DNA from: Halobacteriovoraceae bacterium
GTDB taxonomy: Bacteria > Bdellovibrionota > Bacteriovoracia > Bacteriovoracales > Bacteriovoracaceae
Direction: 5' to 3'
Length of the DNA: 37,985 nucleotides
Assembly (NCBI GenBank): GCA_020635115.1
Contig: JACKAK010000015.1
Coordinates: forward strand, 1 to 37,985
The stretch's first letter is position 1. The number at the start of each line of letters is the position of its first letter. Under the pieces are notes generated by a model. That model made no database searches. It saw only the letters and a program-made list of their open reading frames with translations, and was not told the DNA's origin. Below, piece by piece: positions 8,143 through 15,942 of this stretch. Position numbers and translations under genes: made by a program.

Positions 8143-9420
8143 ATGTCGGAAGATTTAGAACTACATTTTTTTCGTGAGCAATTTGAAATGTTTCGATTGA
8201 AATTTCTATCTCGTTTCGCCGTTATTTTGCTTCTTTCAAACCTCATTATTTTGTCTCAAGAAATATACGAGAACAATATTCCACTAATCGTTACGTTAAG
8301 TTTGAGTTTATTTGTTTTTTCATATCTGACTTTTATTCTTTATAAGCAAAAGAAAATTGATGCTTTTTCCTTTGGTGTCGCCTCAACGATGACTCTAATC
8401 TATGCAGTGTGTTTTTATTTAAGAGGTGGAATATCTTATACTCCTTCAGCATGGTTTCCGACTTTTATAGTGTTCTACTTCTTATTGATACCCTATAAAA
8501 GACCTCTCTATATTCTTATTACTTCACTTGTCGTTGTTTCTATAGCGATAGAAATATCATTTGTCGGAGGGTTTTTTGAGAGACCTATTTATTCCACTGA
8601 AGTTTCATATAGAGTAAATTTAGTTGCTATCATCGTAACTTCTCTGTTTAACCTTATGGCCTTCTATCATCTCTTTAGTAATTTGAAATTGTATCTAAAA
8701 CATATTTACGATAATTTCGAATACAAGCAAGTTTTGTTATCTGTTCTTTATCATGATATTGCGACACCTCTCACAACTATAATGCTCAACTTATATCGCA
8801 AACAAGAAGATAGAAAATGTCAAAAGGCCTATATGGCAGCAAACGATATCAAAACAATAATTGAAAATGTCAGAAGTTTTGAAAAGATCACGATGGGGAA
8901 GGTTAAAAGTGACTTTAAGCATGTCGACATGAAGGAAGTCTTTAATGAACTAAAAGAGTCATTCCAAGATAGACTTAATGCAAAAAATATAGTTCTTAAC
9001 TTAAATGCTTTTCAACGATATCCAAAGGTTTGGGGATATGGGGATTTTTCTATTTTAAAAAATTCAGTTTTTGCTAATATATTAAGTAATGCTATTAAAT
9101 TTTCTCCAGAGGGGCAGGAAATTTCAGTAGATTTTGAAGAGGGTGATTCGGGCGAGTTAAAAGTTGTTGTTGCTGATCAAGGTATTGGAGTACCAGATGA
9201 AATTAAAGAGTCAATTTTTAGATTTAAATCTAAAAGCTCAAGACTTGGAACTTCAAATGAAGAAGGAAATGGATTTGGACTTCCAATTGTAAAAAAATAT
9301 CTTGAGTACTTTAATGGCGATATTAGAGTTGAAAATAATAACCCTGGAACCCGAATGGTGATAACTTTAAGGACAAAATATGACTTTAGCTTTGAAGAAA
9401 CAAACGATCTTGCTAGTTGA
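8143..9420 (+). CDS. membrane sensor histidine kinase
   Basis: 425 residues from the ATG at 8143. Upstream in-frame starts (8032) lack a ribosome site, while 8143 has AGGAGAAG about 8 bases before it. The N-terminal half has six hydrophobic segments with very short loops, so it is an integral-membrane sensor with little periplasmic domain. The H box is LLSVLYHDIATPL with the phospho-accepting His204. The ATPase domain follows with the N box (NILSNAIKFSPEG), G1 (VVADQGIGVPD), F box and G2 (GNGFGLPIVKKYL). All catalytic motifs look intact. The gene overlaps the next one, a response regulator, by 41 bases, so the pair is a two-component system. The signal is unknown. Confidence 0.92.
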   Translation: MSEDLELHFFREQFEMFRLKFLSRFAVILLLSNLIILSQEIYENNIPLIVTLSLSLFVFSYLTFILYKQKKIDAFSFGVASTMTLIYAVCFYLRGGISYTPSAWFPTFIVFYFLLIPYKRPLYILITSLVVVSIAIEISFVGGFFERPIYSTEVSYRVNLVAIIVTSLFNLMAFYHLFSNLKLYLKHIYDNFEYKQVLLSVLYHDIATPLTTIMLNLYRKQEDRKCQKAYMAANDIKTIIENVRSFEKITMGKVKSDFKHVDMKEVFNELKESFQDRLNAKNIVLNLNAFQRYPKVWGYGDFSILKNSVFANILSNAIKFSPEGQEISVDFEEGDSGELKVVVADQGIGVPDEIKESIFRFKSKSSRLGTSNEEGNGFGLPIVKKYLEYFNGDIRVENNNPGTRMVITLRTKYDFSFEETNDLAS

Positions 9421-9802
9421 AGATGATCCTTCATTAAAGGAGACGGTTGTAGAGTTATTAGAAGGGGACAGTGATTACAAAGTTATTACAGCAGGTTCTT
9501 TACCAGAGGCCAATACAAAAGTTCAAAACCAAAAATTTTCATGTATCATACTAGATTGGCATTTAAGAGAAGGCCAAACTTCTGAAAAACTTATTCGGAC
9601 AATTAGACAAAAATCAAAGACTGTAAAAAATATGAATTTTGATACTCCGATAATTATTCTTAGTGGAGCATTAAATACTGTTATTATAAATAAGATTATA
9701 CTTCTTGTTGATTCGATTTTAGTAAAACCTTTTCAACCAGAGCAATTGATTAATCAGATAGATCAATTTGTTAAAAATGGTCGCCCCAAAAAATCTGCTT
9801 GA
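9380..9802 (+). CDS. single-domain response regulator (REC only)
   Basis: 140 residues, a receiver domain with no output domain. Acidic residues Glu14-Asp15-Asp16 (VEDD), phospho-acceptor Asp59 (IILDWHL), Ser95 in LSGA and Lys116 (VKPF) are all in place. AAGGA about 7 bases before the ATG supports the start, which lies inside the end of the kinase gene. Being output-less, it must act by binding another protein or by relaying phosphate. The kinase upstream is the natural phosphodonor. Confidence 0.92.
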   Translation: MTLALKKQTILLVEDDPSLKETVVELLEGDSDYKVITAGSLPEANTKVQNQKFSCIILDWHLREGQTSEKLIRTIRQKSKTVKNMNFDTPIIILSGALNTVIINKIILLVDSILVKPFQPEQLINQIDQFVKNGRPKKSA

Positions 9803-9825
9803 ACTTTTATCTAAATGGAACACTT

Positions 9826-10050
9826 ATGAAAAATGGTAGTTTTAGTATGGATTGTCCCTCTTGCGGAGAGTACTGCATTAATATTGGTTCAACAAAAAGT
9901 AAAAAAAATAAAAATCGAAAATGTCCTAAATGTGGAACAATACTCAGAATAGTCTATACCTCAAATGTACAAGCACCTGGACATGAGGAGCATGAAGATT
10001 TTAGGTATAGTGCTGTTAAAAAAGAAAATAGAGCAAAAAGAAAAAAATAG
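9826..10050 (+). CDS. small zinc-ribbon protein
   Basis: 74 residues from the ATG at 9826 (GGA about 7 bases upstream). The frame is open from a TTG at 9799, which lies inside the regulator gene and lacks a ribosome site. Two CxxC knuckles, CPSCGEYC and CPKCGTIL, 24 residues apart by their first cysteines, should hold one zinc ion. The linker is lysine- and asparagine-rich, and the tail ends in a basic stretch (KKENRAKRKK), as in nucleic-acid-binding small proteins. It follows the response regulator by 23 bases and is probably co-transcribed. Function is unknown. Confidence 0.75.
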   Translation: MKNGSFSMDCPSCGEYCINIGSTKSKKNKNRKCPKCGTILRIVYTSNVQAPGHEEHEDFRYSAVKKENRAKRKK

Positions 10051-10065
10051 TACCTTTTCAATTAT

Positions 10066-10968
10066 TTAATAATGCCAAGGAAATTTTGAAAAATCCCTAG
10101 GCCTTTTTTCAATGAAATGATTTCGTCCTTCAACCGCCTCTTCTGTTCCGTAAGCTAATCGGGTTGCTTCTCCCGCAAAAAGCTGCTGCCCAACCATCCC
10201 ATCATCAGTGAGATTAAATCCATATTTGAGCATTCTCATCGCTGTAGGAGACTTAGAATTTATTACCTTGGCCCATTCGAGAGCTTCTTTCTCTAATAGA
10301 TCATGGCCAACAACTTTATTCACCATTCCCATTTCGTAGGCCTCTTGGGCAGAATAATTAAAACCTAAAAAGAAGATCTCACGAGCTCGCTTTTGTCCCA
10401 CCATCTTTGCCAAATAAGCTGAACCATAACCACTATCAAAGCTTGCAACATCAGGATCAGTTTGTTTGAAAATCGCATGTTCCTTAGAAGCAATGGTTAA
10501 ATCGCAAACAACGTGGAGACTATGACCTCCTCCAACGGCCCATCCTGGCACTACACAAATAACAATTTTGGGCATAAAGCGTATGAGTCTTTGAACTTCT
10601 AAAATGTGAAGCCGGCCAAGTTTGGCCTTTGACATCTCATCGAGTTGTTCGTCCTCTTTACTATATTGATAGCCATCTTTGCCACGAATTCGTTGATCTC
10701 CACCTGAACAGAAGGCCCAGCCTTGATCTTTTGGAGATGGGCCATTTCCTGTAAGCAATACACAACCTATTTCAGGCCATTGTCTCGCGTGATCAAGAGC
10801 AATATATAATTCATCGACAGTTTTAGGCCTAAAGGCATTTCTCACTTCCGGTCTATTTATGGCAATTCTAACTGTACCGTGCTCAATAGCTTTATGATAC
10901 GTAATGTCAGAAAATTGGAAACCCACGACCTCTTCCCATTTGTCGGTCTGAAATATTTGTGACACCAT
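10066..10968 (-). CDS. menB: 1,4-dihydroxy-2-naphthoyl-CoA synthase
   Basis: 300 residues, crotonase fold. It closes the second ring of menaquinone by converting o-succinylbenzoyl-CoA to 1,4-dihydroxy-2-naphthoyl-CoA in the cytoplasm. Diagnostic stretches are INRPEVRNAFRPKTVDEL, FCSGGDQRIRG (oxyanion loop), VPGWAVGGGHSLHVVCDLT and QTDPDVASFDSGYGSAYLA. The Asp in QTDPDV replaces the Gly of the E. coli type, which places it with the bicarbonate-independent (type II) enzymes such as the mycobacterial one. AGGAG 5 bases upstream supports the start. No other men gene is in the window, so the pathway is scattered or the gene is alone. Convergent with the zinc-ribbon gene, divergent from the next hydrolase. 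Confidence 0.96.
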   Translation of the reverse strand: MVSQIFQTDKWEEVVGFQFSDITYHKAIEHGTVRIAINRPEVRNAFRPKTVDELYIALDHARQWPEIGCVLLTGNGPSPKDQGWAFCSGGDQRIRGKDGYQYSKEDEQLDEMSKAKLGRLHILEVQRLIRFMPKIVICVVPGWAVGGGHSLHVVCDLTIASKEHAIFKQTDPDVASFDSGYGSAYLAKMVGQKRAREIFFLGFNYSAQEAYEMGMVNKVVGHDLLEKEALEWAKVINSKSPTAMRMLKYGFNLTDDGMVGQQLFAGEATRLAYGTEEAVEGRNHFIEKRPRDFSKFPWHY

Positions 10969-11051
10969 ATTTTTCTCCTAATGATTAATAAATTAGGTAT
11001 TAACTAAACTTAACTAGAATGAAAAACAAAAAACTAAAGATGTAGATTTTT

Positions 11052-11951
11052 ATGGAACTTTTAACTTCAATTTTTTCAGTCTCTGGCCATGATTTAAACC
11101 TTTTACGCAAAAAATATCGTTTAGGTCAGTATTTAAATTATAAAGGAAAAAAAATCCATTACGTAGACGAAGGACAAGGAAAAGTCATTCTGGCCATTCA
11201 TGGTACATCGGATAGTTTGCGAACATGGGATGAACTGGCCAAAAAATTAACTGATAATTTTCGAGTGATACGAATTGATTTACCAGGCTTTGGGCTGTCT
11301 GATAATTTTAGCGTTAAAGATTTTTGGCCCGAACGTATTTCTAATATAATCACAAGATTGTGTGAGCATTTAGAGGTAACACAATTATCACTTATCGGAA
11401 ATTCTCTGGGTGGATATTATGCCTGGAATTTTGCTGTTCATAGACCTGAGATGATTGAGAAAATTTATCTCCTGGCCCCATTTGCTTTTGACCTCGCTGA
11501 GTATCCACTGCTTGTAAAAATTGGTAAAACAAAACTTGCAAAATTTTTAAGTGAGCGTTTTCCAAGCAAGACCTTTGTTCGATATATTTTAAGTACAGCA
11601 GTGACAAATCAAAAGTATCTCACGGAAGAAGTTGTGCAAATGTTTTATGACTTTGCTTATGTTGAAGGAAGGCCAGCTCTTTATAATGCACTTTTTAGTA
11701 ATATTTCACACCTACCTTTTTTAACAAAGGATAAGCTTGAGTTATTTGTTGAGAAGCTTGTGCTAATATGGGGAGAACAGGATCGTTGGCTCTCGCCTAA
11801 TGATGTTCATAAATGGCCAGAAGTAGTAGATGGAAAAAAAATCGATATTCATCTCCTCTCAAGCGTTGGTCACCTTCCACAAATTGATAGTCCTACGCGA
11901 ATAAAAGAAATTATTGAAAAATCGATTTCAGTGCCTGGTATGGTTTTTTAA
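11052..11951 (+). CDS. alpha/beta-fold hydrolase
   Basis: 299 residues. Alpha/beta hydrolase fold with the oxyanion stretch AIHGTSDS, the nucleophile elbow GNSLGG, the acid Asp in GEQDRWLS and the catalytic His in VGHLPQ near the end. The sequence RIDLPGFGLSDNF after strand 4 is typical of esterases and C-C hydrolases of the MhpC/BioH type. The ATG lacks a Shine-Dalgarno sequence. Its last 41 bases overlap the end of the convergent REC-HD-GYP gene. Divergent from menB, but there is no evidence that it belongs to menaquinone synthesis. The substrate is unknown. Confidence 0.85.
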   Translation: MELLTSIFSVSGHDLNLLRKKYRLGQYLNYKGKKIHYVDEGQGKVILAIHGTSDSLRTWDELAKKLTDNFRVIRIDLPGFGLSDNFSVKDFWPERISNIITRLCEHLEVTQLSLIGNSLGGYYAWNFAVHRPEMIEKIYLLAPFAFDLAEYPLLVKIGKTKLAKFLSERFPSKTFVRYILSTAVTNQKYLTEEVVQMFYDFAYVEGRPALYNALFSNISHLPFLTKDKLELFVEKLVLIWGEQDRWLSPNDVHKWPEVVDGKKIDIHLLSSVGHLPQIDSPTRIKEIIEKSISVPGMVF

Positions 11952-13287
11952 AATTTCCCCGACTATAACCTTCATTTCCAAAACGTTCTATTAAAGCTCT
12001 TACAGCATTATGATCTTTGATCTTATCGGGATAAGCTTCGTCCACAAGTTTTTCTGCTAAGATAAATACACAGGCCAAAGGCATAATCTTTTGCGCTGTC
12101 AAACCTCTGGGAAAGCCATCTCCATTAGGAGATTCATGATGTTGAAATATAATTGAATCTATATCTGGAGGAATATCACTATAGTTTTTAACAATTTGAG
12201 ATGCATCTAAGGGATGTCTTTTAACTTTGTCTTGTTCTTCAGGTGAAAGATTTGCAAATTCTGGATCGTTTGTATTTCGAATTCTAGCAGTTGGTATTGA
12301 ATCTAGTGTAATATCATGTAAAAGGGCGGCCATGGCCAGTCGAGTAGTGGTAGATTCTGATGCCCAATCTAATCTTTCAGCAATTGCTGTTGAAAAATAG
12401 GTAACAAGATGAACATGGTTTAAGAGGTAGTCATCCCTTTTTAAAAGAGATTTTATAAGCTCAGAAAGCTTATTGTGCTTTCGAATGATTTCTCTACCAA
12501 CAGCAAGACATTGTTCGGTTAATTTTACTGAAGTCGGAGATAGTCCACAACCGATTATATTATCTCTCAAAGTCTCAATGGCCATATTAGCTGTCTGAGT
12601 GAGTTGAGAAACATTCATATTTTCTTTAACTTCTAGAACTTTGAGAACTGATGCAGAGATATTATCTGCTAGTTTTGGAAAGTCTTGTTTCTTTACATAA
12701 AGATGAGAGATTCCTTTATTAATATATTTAAGAATGACATCTGCTCCATACATTGTATTTGCATTTATGATCTTTATAAATTTTCGTTCATTAATTTTTA
12801 TGTAGATATCGCAAGGTATCATATTGGATTTTAAAATACTTTTTGCAGAAATAGGGCTCCAGAGTTCATTTTGTTGTTCAAAATTTTCTGTCGTCGATTG
12901 CTTATTTAATATTTTATTATGAAGCTCTTCAAAAGAAGATATAAGTGCTTCTTTTTGTATTGGTTTTGTTAAATAGATATTAATTCTCGATTTATCCTCT
13001 AGAAAACTTCCAAGATGAGGATCGTCTTTTATATCTCTTCCAGTTAAAAGTACAAATGGAGTGTCAATTTTATTTTCAATGACATGTTGATAAAGTACTC
13101 CTCCATTTGCTACAGGCATATCATAATCTGAAAGGATAATATCGAATTTGTTGCCTTCTTTCAGTTTATCAATTGCAATTTGTCCATTTTCACAATGGGT
13201 AAATTCAGAATCTGTAAAATGTCCTTCAAGAACCATCATGTAGATTTCTTGAATATCCTCGTCATCTTCTACATATAAAATATTCAT
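11911..13287 (-). CDS. response regulator with variant HD-GYP domain
   Basis: 458 residues from the second of two adjacent ATGs, which leaves 4 bases after GGAGG. The N-terminal receiver domain has an acidic pocket (VEDDED), phospho-acceptor Asp54 (LSDYDMP) and Lys108 (LTKP). A middle region (about 145-210: CDIYIKINERKFIKI and following) is shared with the protein at 21501-22466. The C-terminal HD-GYP domain has an N-terminal His (NHVH), HD in LLHDIT (about 324-325), KRHP and HHESPNGDGFP. The family hydrolyses cyclic di-GMP. Here the signature is altered (Asp to Asn, GYP to GFP, and HDIGK to HDITL), so activity is uncertain while metal ligands mostly remain. In Bdellovibrio such proteins take part in motility and predation control (established for that genus, inference here). 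Confidence 0.88.
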   Translation of the reverse strand: MNILYVEDDEDIQEIYMMVLEGHFTDSEFTHCENGQIAIDKLKEGNKFDIILSDYDMPVANGGVLYQHVIENKIDTPFVLLTGRDIKDDPHLGSFLEDKSRINIYLTKPIQKEALISSFEELHNKILNKQSTTENFEQQNELWSPISAKSILKSNMIPCDIYIKINERKFIKIINANTMYGADVILKYINKGISHLYVKKQDFPKLADNISASVLKVLEVKENMNVSQLTQTANMAIETLRDNIIGCGLSPTSVKLTEQCLAVGREIIRKHNKLSELIKSLLKRDDYLLNHVHLVTYFSTAIAERLDWASESTTTRLAMAALLHDITLDSIPTARIRNTNDPEFANLSPEEQDKVKRHPLDASQIVKNYSDIPPDIDSIIFQHHESPNGDGFPRGLTAQKIMPLACVFILAEKLVDEAYPDKIKDHNAVRALIERFGNEGYSRGNFKKPYQALKSIFQ

Positions 13288-13336
13288 CATCCCTCCATGT
13301 CTTGAAATTCTATCAAAAGTTGCAAGAAAATTCGAC

Positions 13337-13984
13337 TTATTTGAGATTTAAGCACGATAAAATGGATTGTTTAAGTCGGTCAATGATTTGAGGAGAATTT
13401 GAATTCGGATTTGTAAAAACCTCAATCATGGCACCTGTTAGAAATATTTGAATCATTTTGGCGTTTTCTAGATTTAATTCACTGGAATATTTAGAATGTA
13501 AAAGAGAGTTGAGTCTTTCTACTCCATTTTCACGAATTTGTTTTTGCAGTTGAGCATAATCGTCCTTTATATGTGCATAATAGTAAAAGAGCAGCATCAC
13601 ACTCACTTGAGATTTATAATTTTTTCCCCAATCAAATGCCATATCAATATAATGAAAGATTTTTTTCTTAGTTGAAGCACTGGACTCAGGAGCGTTCATA
13701 CTTAGATGTTCAATATACTGAGATAAAATAAAGAGAATCGCCTCTTTGAAGATATCTTGTTTGTCATTGAAGTGGTAATTGATGTTTGCCTTGCGAGTAT
13801 TTAATTGATCAGCAATTGATTGAAAAGTAGTTCCTTCTACTCCTAAATTGTGGATGCATTCAATGGCCGCTTTTATTATTTCGATTTTTTTCTCTGTCCC
13901 TTTGCGCAAATAGACATTTGCATTATTTTGGGCCTGAAAAAGAGTTGAATTTGGAGGTTCATTTTGTATTAACACAATGCTCAT
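13337..13984 (-). CDS. TetR-family transcriptional regulator
   Basis: 215 residues. The N-terminal helix-turn-helix domain (about residues 32-80) is typical of TetR: AAIECIHNLGVEGTTFQSIA, then the recognition helix TRKANINYHF and NDKQDIFKEA. The C-terminal ligand-binding part is helical and unlike any I recognise. It starts 131 bases from, and divergent to, the six-gene cluster at 14116, the classical arrangement for a repressor whose ligand is a substrate or product of the neighbouring pathway (inference). A 30-residue tail precedes the DNA-binding domain. There is no Shine-Dalgarno sequence, and a -10 box lies 10 bases before the ATG. Confidence 0.9.
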   Translation of the reverse strand: MSIVLIQNEPPNSTLFQAQNNANVYLRKGTEKKIEIIKAAIECIHNLGVEGTTFQSIADQLNTRKANINYHFNDKQDIFKEAILFILSQYIEHLSMNAPESSASTKKKIFHYIDMAFDWGKNYKSQVSVMLLFYYYAHIKDDYAQLQKQIRENGVERLNSLLHSKYSSELNLENAKMIQIFLTGAMIEVFTNPNSNSPQIIDRLKQSILSCLNLK

Positions 13985-13994
13985 CTATCAATTT

Positions 13995-14022
13995 ATTGTA
14001 ATACGCGCAAGAGTATCCTCAA
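13995..14022 (-). promoter_or_regulatory. promoter of the tetR gene
   Basis: Read on the minus strand: TTGAGG (14017-14022), 16-base spacer, TACAAT (13995-14000), 5 of 6 matches to the -10 consensus. The -10 box ends 10 bases before the ATG, so the leader would be only a few bases long. This is consistent with the absent ribosome site. Confidence 0.5.
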
Positions 14023-14058
14023 GAAATTCTAAAAAAATTGGACAAAAGTATCAATTTC

Positions 14059-14088
14059 TTGACTTGGCAATTGCTTAACCTTAGGTTA
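14059..14088 (+). promoter_or_regulatory. candidate promoter and operator of the acyl cluster
   Basis: TTGACT (14059-14064), then 17 bases, then a weak -10 (TAGGTT, 14082-14087). The -10 overlaps a perfect inverted repeat TAACC-TTA-GGTTA (14076-14088). A repressor bound there would block the polymerase, as expected for the divergent TetR protein. The match of operator to this regulator is inference. Confidence 0.35.
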
Positions 14089-14115
14089 TTGCGACAACCT
14101 TTGGAGAACAAAATT

Positions 14116-14907
14116 TTGAAGACTCATCAAGTTATAAGAGAAGATGGCACAAAAATTTCATATGAAATTTCAGGCACAGGTGATGTTCTTTTATGTTTTT
14201 CTGGATTTGGTTGTTCTCATTATAATTTTGAATATTTAAAACACTATTTAGAAAAAAAATTCAAACTCATTCTCATTGATAATAGAGGTATGGGGTATTC
14301 AACCAACAATGCTGCTGATTTTACCTTAGAAACTTTAGTTGAAGATGCCATGGCGATTATAGATGATCTTGGAATTAAAAAATTTCAAGTTGCTGGTATT
14401 AGCATGGGAGGAATCTTGGCACAACTGACGGCCATTAACTATCCCGAGAGAGTGAATAAACTGATTTTGATATGCACTACAAGTTCAGGCCCTGACTTTG
14501 TTCCTCTTCCAAAGTTAACAGAGGAGGGATTAGAAAAAATGTATAAATTTGAAGCTCAAGATATAGCAAGAGAAACTTGTCTGGCCTATGTTCATCCTGA
14601 AAATCAGAAAAACAAAGAACTTTTTAATGATATTATTCGTTTAAGATATGAAAATCATCCAGATCTTTGTGAAATAAAAAAACAACGTAGAGCTGTTGAA
14701 CGATTTATGGAATTAACTACGGATTTGTCTAAAATAAATGTCGATACTATTATTATAACGGGTGATGCTGACAGGTTTGTGAACCCAAAAAATTCTGAAA
14801 TATTAAATTCGAAAATAAAAAATTCGAAACTTGTCGTTATTGAACATGCGGATCATTTTGTATTCTTAGAAAAAGCTCCACAGGTTTCGATGGCCATAAT
14901 GCAATAG
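14116..14907 (+). CDS. alpha/beta hydrolase, first gene of acyl cluster
   Basis: 263 residues from the TTG at 14116. The frame is open from a TTG at 14038, but GGAG at 14103-14106 lies 9 bases before 14116, and the resulting N-terminus (MKTHQVIREDGTKISYEISG) is the usual beginning of this fold. Catalytic triad: Ser96 in GISMGG, an Asp in GDADRFV (about 217-219) and His247 in EHADHFVFLE. The oxyanion region is CFSGFG, and DNRGMGYS follows strand 4. Ser as nucleophile separates it from OleB, which uses Asp. Probably a thioesterase or esterase acting on an intermediate or product of the downstream condensing enzyme (inference). Followed by the KAS III gene after 8 bases. Confidence 0.85.
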   Translation: MKTHQVIREDGTKISYEISGTGDVLLCFSGFGCSHYNFEYLKHYLEKKFKLILIDNRGMGYSTNNAADFTLETLVEDAMAIIDDLGIKKFQVAGISMGGILAQLTAINYPERVNKLILICTTSSGPDFVPLPKLTEEGLEKMYKFEAQDIARETCLAYVHPENQKNKELFNDIIRLRYENHPDLCEIKKQRRAVERFMELTTDLSKINVDTIIITGDADRFVNPKNSEILNSKIKNSKLVVIEHADHFVFLEKAPQVSMAIMQ

Positions 14908-14915
14908 AGGTAAAG

Positions 14916-15929
14916 GTGATTGGAATTAAAAAAATTGGTGTTTGGTTACCAGAAAACTTTGAATCAGCTGGAGAAATTTCTTCAAAATCGGGAATTCCAG
15001 AAAAAGTTATTAAAGAAAAAATGGGAATTATCAGAAAGTGTCGAGCTCCGAGAAATATTATGCCATCATTTATGGCCATAGAAGCTGCAAAAAAAGTTCT
15101 GAAAGATGAAGACCCGCTTTCTATTGATATGATTATTTGGACTGGATCAGAATATAAAGACCATATTGTTTGGTCTGCAGGAATATTTGTACAAGAGGCC
15201 CTTGGTCTTAGAAATGCATTTGCATTTGATGTCGCTGCGAGATGTTCATCCAATGTTGTTGGTCTTAAAATTGCGAAAGACATGATGAACTCAAACTCCA
15301 AAATTAACAAAGTCCTGCTTTGTGGAGGACATAAAACGGGAGATCTCGTTAACTACAGAGATGAAAATTCAAGATTTCTCTATAATTTAAGTGATGGAGG
15401 ATCTGCCATCTTACTTGAAAAAAATGTAGGAAATGAATTGGGAGAGGCCTCAATTATCACTGATGGGAGTTTTTCAAAAGATGTTATCATTCCGGCCGGT
15501 GGAGTGGAAAAACCACTGAATGAATATTACCGTGATGAGGACCGATTTTTGTGTGTTCCAGATGTTATAGGGATGAGAAATAGGCTCGCTGAAAAATCTT
15601 TAAGTAATTTTATTCATGTTATAAAAGAAGCGGCCACTCAAACTTGTACTCGTCCTATTGACTATCTTGCACTTTTGCATATGAAAAGAAGTGCTCATGA
15701 TGAAATACTCAATAGATTAGAACTTAAAGAAGAACAATCTATTTATCTTGATCAATTTGGACACTTTGGTGCTCCTGATCAAGTTTTGTCCTTGGCACTT
15801 GCTGAGCAGAATGAACTTCTCCAGAAAGGGGACCATATAGTACTTGCGAGTGCTGGAATTGGTTATACCTGGTCTGCAATTTCAGTGACCTGGTCAGAAA
15901 AATGTAGCGTTGAAAAAATTATCTATTAA
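14916..15929 (+). CDS. 3-oxoacyl-ACP synthase III-like condensing enzyme
   Basis: 337 residues from a GTG with GAGG 5 bases upstream. Thiolase fold, KAS III branch, which makes a carbon-carbon bond between an acyl-CoA and a malonyl or second acyl thioester. Catalytic Cys110 is in FDVAARCSSNVVG and His255 in LLHMKRSAHDEIL. The usual Asn of the Cys-His-Asn triad (motif GNTS in FabH) is replaced by the stretch GHFGAPDQ with His283. The C-terminus SAGIGYTWSAISVTW fits the KAS III C-terminal domain. Length equals that of FabH and OleA. It lies in the middle of a cluster with a reductase, ligase and hydrolases and is not next to fatty-acid genes (fabD, acpP), so housekeeping FabH is unlikely. Substrate unknown. 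Confidence 0.85.
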   Translation: MIGIKKIGVWLPENFESAGEISSKSGIPEKVIKEKMGIIRKCRAPRNIMPSFMAIEAAKKVLKDEDPLSIDMIIWTGSEYKDHIVWSAGIFVQEALGLRNAFAFDVAARCSSNVVGLKIAKDMMNSNSKINKVLLCGGHKTGDLVNYRDENSRFLYNLSDGGSAILLEKNVGNELGEASIITDGSFSKDVIIPAGGVEKPLNEYYRDEDRFLCVPDVIGMRNRLAEKSLSNFIHVIKEAATQTCTRPIDYLALLHMKRSAHDEILNRLELKEEQSIYLDQFGHFGAPDQVLSLALAEQNELLQKGDHIVLASAGIGYTWSAISVTWSEKCSVEKIIY

Positions 15930-15942
15930 TAAGGAGATAAAA

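Noticed and set aside
14837..15310. A 157-codon minus-strand open frame across the hydrolase-KAS III junction
   Set aside because: The two plus-strand genes have intact catalytic motifs throughout this stretch. The antisense frame has no credible start or domain.
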